A stretch of 64,000 nt of DNA from Saccharum officinarum (GCA_020631735.1 CM036201.1:75530353-75594352); one strand, 5' to 3'; numbered from the stretch's first letter, positions 33,858-45,753 are shown. Numbers and translations are program-made. Notes: generated from the sequence alone by a model not told the origin.

Positions 33858-34120
33858 GGTCTTGTCTAGTTGGCTCAAATTGGGGGTGACCAAATTACTG
33901 TAGAATACCGTATTATTTTGTTTTTATTTGGTAAAAATCGTCCAAACATTAACTAATTAGGCTCAAAACGTTCGTCTCGTAAAGAACAACAAAACTGTGC
34001 AATTAGTTTTTAATTTCATCTATATTTAGTACTCCATACATGTGCTGACATTTTGATGTGATGGAAAATCTTTTTTTGCATAGTGGAATTTGAGGAAAAA
34101 ATTTGACATCTAAACAGGCC
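33858..34120. mobile_element. Tourist-like MITE, CTA duplication
   Basis: Starts GGTCTTGTCTAGTTGG, ends CATCTAAACAGGCC, with CTA at 33855-33857 and 34121-34123. Absent from the other duplication copy at about 34894. Confidence 0.85.
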
Positions 34121-34273
34121 CTAGAGCAAGTCGCTGGTCAATGGCGTCATCGGTGCATGCAGCCTGGCTCCTCCCGGATCGCAGGGTTGGTACGGGGTTT
34201 AAAATGCCAGCACGAGGAGAGACGATGCGTGCTCGTGTGTTGTTGTATATATGCAAACTAGTGTATAAACTAA

Positions 34274-34587
34274 GGCCTTGTTTAGTTTCAGGACCCTAAA
34301 GTTTTAGGGTGTCATGTCATATGAAGTGTTCAGATACTAATAAAAAATAAATTATAGAATCTGTCAGTAAACCGCAAAACGAATTTATTAAGTCTAATTA
34401 ATACGTCATTAGCACAGGTGTGTACCGTAGCATTTTATTGTCAAATCATGGACTAATTAGGTTTAAAATATTCGTCTCGCAAATTACACGCAATCTGTGT
34501 AATTAATTATTTTTTTAATTTATATTTAATACTCAAACATCCGATGTGACATGATGTAAAGTTTTAGGATAAAAACTAAACAAGGCC
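34274..34587. mobile_element. Long-form Tourist-like MITE, TAA duplication
   Basis: Starts GGCCTTGTTTAGTTTC, ends AAAACTAAACAAGGCC, TAA at 34271-34273 and 34588-34590. The other copy of the duplication keeps the empty site (AAACTAAGTCGTC near 35041), so boundaries and duplication are certain. Confidence 0.95.
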
Positions 34588-34830
34588 TAAGTCGTCTGGC
34601 CGTGTGTGTGTGCAGATGCAGCTCAGAGGGTTGACTATGGCTAATAACAACCGCGACCCAAGTGGTTGTTTAATGCTTGCAAACGTTGTTGTGTTTGTTT
34701 GCTGGGGATCGAGAGCCTGTTGACGAGTGATGGATGGATGGATCGGAGGCAGGGTTGGTTTTCTACGCCTTTTGCCGTGCCTTTTGTTTGGTCCCCCCCC
34801 CCCCCCCCCCACCAAACGCGGAAAGCCCAA

Positions 34831-35285
34831 CAAAAAGTAGTCTAACAAACTAGCCCTTGTGCAAATGATTAGTATTGCTAGCTACCATACGTATACAAGT
34901 CGCTGGTCAATGGCGCCATCGGTGCATGCAGCCTGGCTCCTCCCGGATTGCAGGGTTGGTACGGGGTTTAAAATGCCAGCGCGAGGAGAGACGATGCGCC
35001 CTCGTGTGTTGTTGTATATGTGCAAACTAGTGTATAAAATAAACTAAGTCGTCCGGGCGTGTGCGTGCAGATGCAGCTCAGAGGGCTGACTATGGCTAAT
35101 GACAACCGCGACCCAAGTGGTTGTTTAGTGCTTGCAAACGTTGTTGTGTTTCTTTGCTGGGGATCGAGAGCCTGTTGACGAATGATGGATGGATGGATGG
35201 ATCGGAGGCAGGGTTGGTTTTCTACGCCTTTTGCCGTGCCTTTTGTTGGGGTTTTTTTTCCCCAAAACGCGGAAAGCCCAAAATG
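34831..35285. repeat. Tandem duplication, copy B (without MITEs)
   Basis: About 455 bases, over 90 percent identical by eye to copy A with its MITEs removed. In place of the poly-C run it has GGGGTTTTTTTTCCCC. Confidence 0.92.
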
Positions 35286-36070
35286 AGGCCTGCTTGTTTA
35301 ATCAGTGAGTTCATCATGTACCGTGCGACTTTGGAAACGTACGGAAGCGGCGCTAGCTACGAATACGATTTGCTGCTACTGACTGAAACGGAACGGTGGT
35401 CGAACGAAGGGAGGGAACCTGTATCGTGACTGCAGGAGCAGGTGGTGGTTCTGGCGGCCGCGGATTCATTCCATTTCCATCCACCACCATGCCCTGCCCC
35501 CCTGTGCGTCCCGTCGCCAACACGGGCACACGGCGGCAGTCCCCAACGTGAGTAGTACGTGACCGACCGATCGCCCTCGCCTCGACTAGTAGTAGGTCAC
35601 GGGGGGGCCATGGCCGAAAGCCCAAGACCAACAAGACCAAACCAAAGCAGGCGTACACATACAGCCACGCCGGCGTACAGCGACAGCACCCCCATCCCTG
35701 TGCGCTTTGCTTTGCTTCGCATCCACCGGCACCGTCCCCACGGGCCTTCCGTGACCGGACTGTCGCCGGTTACGCTGCTTGCACATGCACTGGCCATTGA
35801 GTTAGTTCTGTACTGTGAAACTCGGCTGTCGGCATTGCAGACAGCAGGGCCATTTTTTTTTTGTCTGTGCCTAGCGTCCTAGCTAGCCTAGGAAGTACGA
35901 GTACTATACAGTACTACTAGTTCAGCTCACTTGTGATTTGTGAATCCAATCCATCTGTTCGTTCCGATGATGATATATTTAAAGATTTATAAAGAAAGAA
36001 GCTAACCCCTGCTCTGCTACTCCTCAACTCGTGACAGCCCGCAATGAACTGATGGAGTGAAGTAAAGTAC
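35286..36070. other. No gene recognised
   Basis: Mixed-composition DNA with fortuitous frames. Nothing I can assign. Confidence 0.4.
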
Positions 36071-36073
36071 TAG

Positions 36074-36315
36074 GCCCTTGTTTAGATTGAAGAAAAATTA
36101 AACCCGATGAATAGTACTACTTTCGTCTTATTTGGTAAATATTGTCCAATCATGGACTAACTAGGCTCAAAAGATTCATCTCGTGATTTTCAACTAAACT
36201 GTGTAATTAGTTATTTTTTTTACCTACATTTAATACTCCATGCAAGCGGTTAAAAATTGATGTGATGGAGAGAGAGTGAAAAAACTTGGAACTTTGAGGC
36301 AAACTAAACAAGGCG
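36074..36315. mobile_element. Tourist-like MITE, TAG duplication
   Basis: Starts GCCCTTGTTTAGATTG, ends CAAACTAAACAAGGCG, with TAG at 36071-36073 and 36316-36318. Same subfamily as 45509-45750 (AACCCGATGAATAGTAC, GATGGAGAGAGAGTG). Confidence 0.85.
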
Positions 36316-36682
36316 TAGTAATGTAAAGCAGGCAGCAGACGTTGATCTACTCCTCCATTTCTACACTGATGGATGGATCGTGCGTGATCACACGTCGACC
36401 AAACCTCCCCAAAAAAATTGACGGGGCCCTGTGCCTGGCGGCTCCACACACACTGTTACGTGCATCACCCAACACCAGACAGACAGACTGACTGACAGAC
36501 TGACTGACTACCTGAGATGCGAGATGATGCGGAGGACACGCAGAGGACAGCCGCAGGTGCCGCGCCCATCTCGCGTTTTTGGATGGATGCATTGGATCCA
36601 TCCAAGTGAGCAGCCAGCGTCAGGGGCTCCTCCCTCCTCTTCGCCCGAATCAGCTCCGGCGACACACAGGACAGATACCTCA

Positions 36683-37660
36683 CTACCCGTAGCGGGTACT
36701 CTATCTCATACTCCAGTACGAAGATGGCGTAAAAATTGCTGCACTGGCCTACTGTAAAGCCCACGCCAAAATAGTGTTGCCCCCTCCTTCCGCCGTCTGT
36801 GGCGGACGTACGGACGGTACGGTATGCCTGTCGCAGGCCCACGTCGCAACCACCACGAGGAGAGAGAGGGCCCACGCCAGAGCTGGGAAGCCGCGACCTC
36901 GCGCGCCGGCCCGCCGCGACCTTGTCGGCCGAGGAGAGGAGGCCACTGGGACGCCGCTCGGAGAGGAGGCGCAGGGGAGGTTCGCGACGGCCCGTCCATG
37001 GAGACGCGGCCCGCTGCTCCCATCCCCGACGTGGATGCAGCAAGGGCGGCCTCGATCCGCGACGGAGGTGTTGGGAGGAGGGAGCAGCGAGGGCGGCTCG
37101 CCGTGGCTGGGGCGGAGCTCCCCGCGCCGCGTCTGGGCCGGGGCGGAGCTCGCCTGCGCCGCACCAGCGCGTGGAGGAGAAGCTCGCCCACGAGTGAAGG
37201 AGGAGCTCGCCCGCTCGAGGAGGCCGGTGCCGCTCCGTCGCTCGCTCGCCAGCGCACGCTCCCTCTCCGGCGCAGACCGAAGCCGCGTTCCCCCACCGCG
37301 CCGTCGACCGCGCCGAGCTCGCGACCGCGCCGCTACGAATCCAGCGCCACCGCGCTGCCCCGCCCGCCCGCTCACGAATCCAGCGCCGCCGCCGTGGCTC
37401 CCAATCGGGGATGGAGAGTAGTACTGCAAGAGAGAGGATGGGGACGGAGATGCCGAGGGAGGGCGGTGGACAGTTGAGGAAAAAAGAAAAAGAAAAAGAA
37501 AAAGAAAAAGAAAAAAACTAATTCATGGGTCCCACTTTGTAATATAGAGTAAGATATAGAGGATGAACGGTTGCGGAAAAAATGGTATAGAGAATGAAAT
37601 CTCGATAACCAGAATAAAATATTCTTTTTATAGGATAAATTTAGAGTACGGCGAGCGCGG
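36683..37660. mobile_element. MULE-like element with GC-rich filler
   Basis: The left end near 36683 (ACTACCCGTAGCGGGTACTC) and, inverted, the right end near 37660 (GACTGTCCGCGCTCGCCGTA on the - strand) resemble each other and the elements at 51740-53016. TACCTC occurs just outside both ends, hinting at a diverged 9-bp duplication. Between them are about 600 bases of GC-rich DNA (36830-37440), open in several frames but without a recognised domain, and an AAAAAG repeat at 37479-37517. It could be a Pack-MULE; the source gene is not identified. Confidence 0.4.
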
Positions 37661-37708
37661 ACAGTCTTACCTCTCATGGGTGGTGTGGGGCACGGGGGGC
37701 CTGGCACC

Positions 37709-37796
37709 CCCTGACGTGCTACAAGTCCTCCCGTATATACCAGTTAATATCCCCCTGACGTGCTACAAGTCCTATAGTATATACTAGTTAATATCC
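37709..37796. repeat. 44-bp tandem repeat, two units
   Basis: CCCTGACGTGCTACAAGTCC begins each unit (37709 and 37753), and AGTTAATATCC ends each. Confidence 0.9.
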
Positions 37797-38410
37797 ATGT
37801 ACTCCGTACGTAATTGCTGTTTGGCTCCCCCTTGCACGTTCCAAAGGTTAAGTGTATGTGTATACTGCGTAGTTGAGGTCCAATACGAAGCAGCCCATGT
37901 ACACGAACGTATAATTGCTGCTGCTCCCTTCATCGGTTCTAAATACGAAGCGTCGAGTTTTCTTGGCTTCCTTCGTTTCTCGCCTGTTTGACTGTTCATC
38001 TTCCCAAATTGACACCACTGGTCACCACCTGTCGTCCAAATTGCCTCCTGTAGGTTGTAGGTGTCTGTCAGGCGGTCAGGCCACCAGAAGCAACAGGTAA
38101 TCCATAATCCATAACCATCTAGTGGTATTCTTTTATCTAGTAATTAACAGTCACTAGTATTTTTTTATCAAATTGCCTATGACCTTGCTGGTAGTGTAGA
38201 GTTAAATATAAGATAATAATAGATATATAATTTTATTTGTTAAGATTTGTGAAACATATATATATTACCATTATATATATGTGACTACAACTTGGTATGG
38301 TTTACTAATTTTAATCGAATACATGCCCCCCAATACTCAATTCCTGGCTCCACCCCTGGCTCAAAGCAACATGTCTTCGTCAGAACTGGCTCTGGCTGGC
38401 TGTAGTATAT
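37797..38410. other. No gene recognised
   Basis: AT-rich DNA. CTGGCTCCACCCCTGG at about 38344 resembles a hAT terminus but no left partner was found. Confidence 0.4.
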
Positions 38411-39271
38411 GGCCCCGTTCGGCAGGATGGGCTGGCTGAAAGCGGCTGGGGCCGGATGGGAGCTGGCTGGGCTGGCTGGGCTGATCAGCCCAGCCGTTCG
38501 GCAGAGGCCCAGCCGCTAACCAGCTGACCCGTCCTATATGCCACCACCTACCCGTTGCCGCTCCCTCCTTCCTCCATTCGTGCCCCCCACGCCCGCGGCT
38601 AGGGTTAGCGGTGGTTCCGCCTCCCCCGCCCGCGACGGCGGTCCTGAGCGGCGCCCACGCCGTGCCCGCCTTGTGCGCCCCTCCCCCCTCCTCCAACCGG
38701 TCTCCTACCACCGTGAACACAAGGTACCTCCCCGGTCTCCTACACCGTGACCTCGACGTCCCTCCCGCAACCTGTCGCCGTCGACGTCGTACGCCGGAAA
38801 ACAAGGTACGTCCGACTCCCATCCTCCCTTTGTTCCTCGCACCCGGATGTCCCCCTCCCCCCTCAGCCCCCCTTCATTTTCCACTTTCAGTCTGTACCGC
38901 CGACGACATCGTCGGAATCGCTGCCTTCCTCCACCGCTCGGACAGTTACCTCGCCGGATCCGACTCCCAACTACACGACACCTTCTCCGTCTTCGCCAGA
39001 TCTGCAACCTACCCGCGCGGATCCGTCTCCGCCCTCGCTGCATCCGGGTGCCAGCGCTGCCCACACTGGCAGCTTCGTCTACTTCATCGTGGTCTCCACC
39101 TGAAGCCAGGCGGTACAACCTCCAGTCAAAACGCCGGCGCCGTTGTGCAAAGGCAAGTTCCCATCTCCTATTATAACTCTAGGGTTCAATTACCTGTAAA
39201 ACCGTATGGTTGTCTTCTGTTTCAATTTGATCCACGTTCACAATACATACGAATAACACCCATTAGTACAG

Positions 39272-40192
39272 ATGAAATCCTGGGATGCCCAGAGCATCGC
39301 TCAGTTGGTTGACGTAGTGGCCCAACAGAAACAACAATGCTACTGGGGCGACAGAGGCCCTACGTCGCTAGGCTGGGTCAACATCCTTCGCTACTTCAAT
39401 GACAACAACACGCGTGGCTTCGACAAGAAACAAATCCAGAGCAAGTGGGCTGATTTGAAAAGGCAGTACTTCAAGTGGCGCGACGGTATGCAACAAACTG
39501 GGCTAGGCCGTGACCCAGACACCGGAGAGGTTGATGTTGACCCCCTCTGGGCCGCGGCTGTTGATGGGGTACTAACTTCCTTCTTGTACTCCCCTTCCTA
39601 CACTAGCTAGGTTCCCACTAACTGACTACTAACACGTCGAACGTTGCCGCATCTGCAGGATAGTGCTGGTGCGAAGTACAAGAGGCCGCCATGCTGTGAG
39701 CAACTTTACCATATTTTAGGTCACACACCACGTGATCGGGGCCAGTTGGTGTCCGCTGGTGGCCATGGCTCTGGCAACGGCAGCAGTGATGACAGCCCTC
39801 GTACTCCTAGCGTTTTGCCGGACGCGCCCACGCCGCCACGTAGTATTGGCCAGTCGTCCAAAAGATCTAGCAGGGAGCAATCCGTTTGCAGCCCCCGCAA
39901 GAAGAGTAGCAAGACTACCTCCCTTGATGACTGCATTCAAGACCTAGACACCCTCGTTCAGGACTACAAGCGTCGCAAGTTAAGTCGTGACCTTGAAAAT
40001 GAGGAGATGGCCAAAGTCCACAAAATTCTGAGGGAAGATGGGTTCAGCGAGAGTGACCTGTACTTCGCCCAAGCCACAAATCTTTGCACAGACAAGATGC
40101 ACCGTAGTTCTTTCCTTAATTTCCAAAGCAAAGAAGGCCGGATGAACTACGTGAAGTACTCCTTGGACATGATGCATCTACAGTCCAAGTGA
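39272..40192 (+). CDS. Harbinger ORF1, Myb/SANT-like DNA-binding protein
   Basis: Exons 39272-39568 and 39659-40192 (donor GGG then GTACTA, acceptor CTGCAG then GATAGT, phase 0), 276 residues. Residues 1-95 form the Myb/SANT-like domain of plant Harbinger ORF1 and related host proteins (SWDAQSIAQLVDVVAQQK, the tryptophans of CYWGDRGPTSLGW, KKQIQSKWADLKRQYFKW). A Ser-rich linker with a basic SPRKKSSK patch and a C-terminal helical region follow. In PIF/Harbinger elements this protein binds the element's ends and helps bring the transposase into the nucleus. No stop or shift interrupts it, unlike its partner gene, although the start is chosen only as the first Met before the domain. Confidence 0.82.
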
Positions 40193-40513
40193 TCCGAAGG
40201 AGCGCCAGTCCTGGGGAGCTATGATTTGTTTTAGTTATCCTTGATCACCATGTTGCGGTTTTTTCTCTGTCATCGTTTGTTAAGTACTGTGTATTGTAAT
40301 AATGAACTCCCAGAATATTGATTGCTGCGTTCCTTGTGTGTAGTAAAATATGGACGATGAACTGTTTGCAATCTATTTTGTATGGTGCATTGTGATATTG
40401 TTTGGTACATGGTTCTAAACTTCATGAATTATTCATACTCTGACTAAGCTGCATGAGTGTTGTGTACTTGGGCAGGTATCTGGCAACTGTGAAAGCTGCA
40501 CACAAAGGGGGAG

Positions 40514-41560
40514 ATGGACAGCAACAACGAGTCAGGCGGCAGCAGCCATTCCAGTAACTCTCCTCGAATAAAGAAATTGGAGAAGGCTTTGTTGCTGCTG
40601 CGCAAGTGTAAACGACTGATCGCCCCGCCGCAACCTGTGGTAAACCCTCCTCCTCCCATCCCCATCCTGACTGGGGCTCAGTGGCTGCACATTGTGCTTG
40701 CTGATGGAACAAGGTGTCATGAGATGTTGCGTATGTCTCGTGAAGCCTTCTTGGAGTTACATGATCGGTTACTTCCTTTTGGGTTGGAATCTACTCGAGA
40801 GTGCACATCTAGGGAAGCTTTAGCTGTGTACATCGTCACTTGTGCACACGGAACTGGTGTTAGACAAGTCAAAGATAGGTTTGAAAGGTCTTTAGGAACA
40901 GTCAGTTGCAAGACAACACTGTAGCACAAGTTATGTTTAGGTGGGCGCAGACTGTTATAATTCCTTCGGATAGGAATTACGAACAAGTTCACAGTGAACT
41001 GGCCAAATATGCACCATGGTTTGATGGTTGCATAGGTGCTATAGACGGCACCCACATTCCTGTGGAAGTCAGTCGAGCATCGAGAGTTGACTTCATTGGT
41101 AGGGATGGAGAACCTTCCATGAATGTGCTTGCCATAGTGAACATGCATGGCTGCTGGTGTTATGTGGGCTCCGGGAAGGCGGGTGCATGTCATGACGTGG
41201 CTGTGCTAGAAGACTGTCAAGCGGATCGAAGGTTTCCTCATCCACCCCCAGGTTGGTGTTATTTGTTTGTTGTGCAAACTTAAGACGGAACAGGGCAGTC
41301 CGTTGGCCTTTGTAGCATTTGTTTTGGTACTAATAGTGCAATTGATTGAATTGTTGTAGGACGGTATTACTTGGTGGACTCTGGATACAAGGAGCAGGCG
41401 GGATACATGACTCCTTTCTAGAATTGTAGGTACCATAAGAATGATTTCAAGGGAGTGAACTTGAACACATTAGAGCGTTGTGACAAATTTAACTACATTC
41501 ACTCCAAGCTGCGCAATATTAATGGCTTGGAGTGTCTTGTTTGGTGCTGTAGTGTCTTGA
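40514..41560 (+). pseudogene. Harbinger DDE transposase, frameshifted and truncated
   Basis: It opens at 40514 (MDSNNESGGSSHSSNS). The helix-turn-helix-like part with REALAVYIVTCAHGTGVRQV runs to a shift near 40915, where the frame changes into MFRWAQTVIIPSDRNYEQVH. The first catalytic Asp is in GAIDGTHIPV and the second in ACHDVAVLED. An intron at 41251-41359 (CCCCCAG then GTTGGT; TTGTAG then GACGG) joins PPPG to RYYLVDSGYKEQAGY. A stop follows at about 41419. The tail YIHSKLRNINGLECL stops short of the motif holding the catalytic Glu. The enzyme is therefore inactive as read. Confidence 0.88.
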
Positions 41561-42200
41561 TTCGGCTACTGCTTTCGATGAATTTGCTTACTAATCAATG
41601 AAATGAAATTCCACTGGGAAATGAAATTTCTGTACGTAACTTTGTCAAATTTTTGTGTGGCTTCAAAGCGTTCTGCTTAATGACTTTAGAAGAGGAAAAG
41701 GAGTTTTTAAGAAGTGTCCAAGGGGAGAGGGATTTGGTTTATCTGAACATGATATGGACATTATAAGTTCTTGTGTAAAGAAAGGACGGAAATGCATCAG
41801 AATACTTTTGGTCTTTTTGTGTATGTGTGTGCGCGCGTGGATACACATTGTACACTTGTTGGCGCTTTTTTTTGAATGCAGTATCGTTTGAATTTGAATT
41901 GGCTGGGGGTGGCTGGGAGCTGGATGGAACCTGGCTGGGCGCTGCCGCCAGCTGGTTGGCTGGCTGGTTCAGCACGTGCTTTAGCCCAGCCAGATTCTCC
42001 CAGCTGAACAAGGTGTATGTATTTCTCGTTTTAGAATCTGCGCAAGCGCTGCAAGCTCATAGTTCATCTCGAGATGCCATCTAGTGTTAGTACAGTACGG
42101 TATCTTTCCTTTTTCTTTTCCTCTCGTCTTGTGGTGCGAATCTCGTATTATCATCAGATCAGATCCGTGCATTTGTTAGTATACTACATTCATTCATGTA

Positions 42201-42440
42201 CTCCCTCCGTCCCACAAATAAGTGAACGTTTTTGACTTCTACACTCTATGTTTGACCATTTGTCTTATTTAATTTTTTTTATAAATAATAAAATAAATAA
42301 ATCATTATGAAAATATCTTTAATGATTGAATAAGTCGTAACAAAACAAATAATATTTATTAAAAAATTTTAAATAAGACGAACGGTCAAACAAGAAGTGT
42401 AGAAGTCAAAAACGTACACTTATTTGTGGGACGGAGGGAG
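42201..42440. mobile_element. Stowaway MITE, 240 bp, near-twin of 2534-2774
   Basis: Identical termini and TA duplication (42199-42200 and 42441-42442). By reading it differs from the first copy by one base missing in a homopolymer region and one substitution (ATCTTTAATG for ATCTCTAATG). Confidence 0.95.
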
Positions 42441-42442
42441 TA

Positions 42443-43422
42443 CACAGCCTGTGACTGTCTCAGCTGACAAAATTGCTAAGCTGTCTTTAGCCCAGAAGAC
42501 GACAACACTCCTGAACCTCAAGTCTTGATCAGGAGCAGCTGAAAAAAAAAAGAGTAGAGATCAACGAGATGTAACAGTAGCTCTAACACTGTCAAACCAC
42601 TAACCCAGCAAGAAAATATTTTTTAAAATAAAAAAAGATAGAAAAAGGGAGGCAGGACAGTAGATAGATAGATGGGGACAGACATGGAGATCCAATCTGC
42701 TAGATCGCTGAATATTTTTCTGCCCATCCTGAACCCACGTAAAGCGAAACAAGCAAGTCCACGTGGGCCACACGTGCGTGCGCCGAGGAAAGCAAGGCTA
42801 GCGAAAGGCCCAAAGAGGAACCCAAGGGTACTTTCTGATTGTTTCTGATCTTTTTCCTCAGGCAGTAGTGCCAAGAGGTGCTTCGAGTTGGAGCTCTGCA
42901 AACAGGGGTGCACGTACAAGCTACTTTGTACAGTAAATGCACTCCACCATCAAATCAAACTGGCTCTCCCCTCTCTCTCGTATATACATAATTATAACAA
43001 TTAACTAATTTAAAAGCAGTTTCGATCGATCATGGTTTATGGAAGGGGCCCTGATGTATTGATGTCACTGGCACGTGGGGTCCTCAGGCTGTTCATCACC
43101 AAGCAGGGCCGGGCCATGTGAGACCCAGGTTGGTCGTTGGAGCACGGAGGAGGCAATCACCATGTCGCACTGTCCTTTTTCCGTTCTAATAGTTTCTGTT
43201 CTATATATAAAGTTAGCACTGTTGCAGCTATTACTGGTTACCATTTCAGTTTATTTTTCGGTCTCAAGCTACTAGTCTCTGCTACTGACTTAAATATTGA
43301 CCCAAGTAATAAGAGCATCCTAAAGATTGTTTATCTCATCTCTAATATTAAAAACACGTATCATGTGTGGGACTAAGATTACTCTAGCATCTACCGCCTG
43401 TCTCCAATCCACTTTAGAGCCT
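42443..43422. other. No gene recognised
   Basis: Intergenic DNA. Nothing recognisable apart from short homopolymers. Confidence 0.4.
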
Positions 43423-43875
43423 CTTTGGAACATAGAATTCTAGACTTGCAACAATAGAAAATACTCCCTCCATTCCAAACTGTAAGATATTTTAGTTCTT
43501 AGTTTTTGGCATGTGCCTAGATATAAAAAAACAATATATCTAGAAAAAGGCAGAGCTGACTTACAATATGGAATGGAGGGAGTACATAGGAATAGAAAAG
43601 CTTTGACACGAAATTGCAAAATTGAGTGTTTGGACAGAGCATCGGAAAAATACAAGAATTTGATGAGAGAGGATGACATAAAGGAAACTTTCCATGAGGT
43701 TCAAGCTCGCTCTTGTTAGAGTTACTCCAAAATTTCTATGAAACAAGTCACTAAATAGGAATTTCATAGAATTTGCAGAAACTCAACCCTTTCTTGCAAA
43801 GGGGTTCATAGGGAATTTTCATATCGGATTTCGATTACGTGGAATTCCTCCATTTTTTCCTTTGTTCCAAAGGGG
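43423..43875. mobile_element. MITE with TTTGGAACA ends, containing a Stowaway
   Basis: GCCTCTTTGGAACATAGAAT at the left and TTTGTTCCAAAGGGGC at the right are inverted. A 119-bp Stowaway element sits inside near the left end. The flanking duplication is not clear. Confidence 0.55.
43464..43582. mobile_element. Stowaway-type MITE, 119 bp
   Basis: Ends CTCCCTCCATTCCAAACTGT and, inverted, ACAATATGGAATGGAGGGAG; TA at 43462-43463 and 43583-43584. Confidence 0.88.
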
Positions 43876-43929
43876 CCGGGTCTAAAACATATATTAATAA
43901 TGCGTTGGAGGAGAAGAAGAAAAATATAC

Positions 43930-44470
43930 ACCTCACAAATAAGAGAAAATTTACAATGGTTGGAAAAAACATGGGTCATTCTTTGGACGAGATCGTACGG
44001 TGAAAAAAATAAGAGGTAGCTCACAAAAATAAGAGGTACACAAACATTCGAATCCCCTACAACAAAATAATTCAAGAACACTGAGATATTGAAGAAGACA
44101 AAGATGCAGCAACACAGCACAGCCCCAGCATTTGACCCGCACCGCCGATTTTTGGTCCAACAGCTAGTCGCGCCGTTGGTAGGGGAGGAGAAGTCGCGGT
44201 CGCGTCAGCCGGGGGAGTTGCCAGCCGCCGCCAAGATCTGCCACCAAAGGATGGGCGCCACTGACGGGATGAGCGGAGGCGCCACCGCCGTTGACGGAGG
44301 AAAAGGGTTACGTCAAGCTTTAGATTAAGAAGGGCATAATCTCAATTACTAAAATACCTTCTATAATATATTTCTCATGTAATTACTTAGAAAATAAAAA
44401 AGATGAAAGAACCTGGAGGTACCAAGGAACTTTCTCAACCATTGTAAAACATCTCCACAAATTATAGGAG
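43930..44470. mobile_element. Possible MULE-like element
   Basis: TTTACAATGGTTGGAAAAAA near 43950 and, inverted, TTTTACAATGGTTGAGAAAG near 44450 could be long diverged terminal repeats around GC-rich DNA (44110-44330). Weak evidence; no domain and no clear duplication. Confidence 0.3.
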
Positions 44471-45505
44471 ATCACCTATATAAAATTTAGAAGATTAAAA
44501 ATCTGCTGAAGATGTTAGAATCAAGCTGCAAACAATATATGATTTAACATGTAGCCAGTGCACATTCCCCGTATATCTGAAACTCAAGCTAATTCCTGGG
44601 AACTTGAGTGTGCCTTCATCTCCGTATAAAAACAGCCCAAGTCCGAGGTAGTTTCAGTTCCTCAGATTCATAGCTGTCTAGTAGGACTACTACATTAAAA
44701 CTGACGAAAAGCTAAGAACCAAGGAAATGTTGGCCGTCCAACGCTACAAACCGGCAGACTCTACCGACTCCAACGAGCATCGATCTTCACAGATTCACAG
44801 CCACACGATCGCCACTTGGTTGAGCACTTGCACGTACGTACCTTGTTGTTGGTCTTCGCAAGCGGTCTATCACATCATTTTTTTAAGAAAAAAAACCCTC
44901 TCGCATCGCAATTCGATCGCAAGGCTGCAATGCAGAGAGCAAGAGTATAATAAAAAAGGACACACTGGATCTAGCTTTAGTTCGAGATAGATGCCTCGTA
45001 AGTGGCATCCGATCAGCTGCTTGTGCTGATGACTGAGTTATTAATAACCTTAGCTTCTTCGGCGACAGCGTTGTTCAGAGTTTAATAGGATTGTGCCCAG
45101 ATGGGAGATGGAATCCATGGCATGGGATCGAGCCGTGTCGCGCAGCACCGAGGCAGCATAAGATACTGCCAGCCATGTGGCTCCACGTCAGCGATCATGG
45201 CCGGGGCATGCATGATCCTAGCTATATACTACTCCATTCCTGTATGATGAGCTGTGAAGTGAATTCCCTGTTCTAACCTTGGGTTGTATATGCTCATGCT
45301 CCCCCTAGCTATCTAGTACATATGCACAGTGAGTGCATGGATGTGTCGTCCTTAAGCCGGCTTTAGCTTTCACCGTACTACTATGGTCTCTGCATCAGTA
45401 CAGTGGTATTAAGGTGATCTGCGTGAGGTAGACACGTGCAAGGCAAAGCAAACAATAATGGAGGAATATATATAATTTTAACAAAGCAATAATCGTATAA
45501 GCATC
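44471..45505. other. No gene recognised
   Basis: Intergenic DNA without a supportable gene or repeat. Confidence 0.4.
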
Positions 45506-45508
45506 TGA

Positions 45509-45750
45509 GGCCACGTTTAGATTGTGAAAAAATTTCAACCCGATGAATAGTACCACTTTCGTCTTATTTGGCAAATATTGTCCAATCGTGGACCAACTAG
45601 GCTCAAAAGATTCATCTCGTGATTTTGAACTAAACTGTGTAATTAGTTATTTTTTACCTACATTTACTACTTCATGCATAGGTCTAAAGATTGATGTGAT
45701 GGAGAGAGAGTGAAAAAAATTCAACTTTTGAGGTGCATCTAAACAAGGCC
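45509..45750. mobile_element. Tourist-like MITE, TGA duplication
   Basis: Starts GGCCACGTTTAGATTG, ends GCATCTAAACAAGGCC, with TGA at 45506-45508 and 45751-45753. Close to the element at 36074. Confidence 0.88.
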
Positions 45751-45753
45751 TGA

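Larger units (their letters stand above)
33793..34830. repeat. Tandem duplication, copy A (with two MITEs)
   Basis: Same sequence as 34831-35285, in the same order and direction: AACAAACTAGCCCTTGTGCA, CAAGTCGCTGGTCAATGGCG, GAGGAGAGACGATGCG, GCAGATGCAGCTCAGAGGG and TTGGTTTTCTACGCCTTTTG. It is enlarged by MITEs at 33858-34120 and 34274-34587. A run of about 17 C lies at about 34794-34810. No gene. Confidence 0.92.
38411..42015 (+). mobile_element. PIF/Harbinger transposon, 3.6 kb
   Basis: Ends GGCCCCGTTCGGC and GCTGAACAAGGTG are roughly inverted. TAT lies on both sides (38408-38410 and 42016-42018). Subterminal regions on both sides are rich in GGCTGGCTGG/CCAGCC words. It carries the usual two genes: a Myb/SANT-like ORF1 and a DDE transposase, both on the + strand. 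The transposase is interrupted, so the element is probably not autonomous now. Confidence 0.85.

Noticed and set aside
36774..37477. Several long overlapping frames on both strands
   Set aside because: Open in many frames at once because of very high GC; lies inside a MULE-like element and shows no domain.
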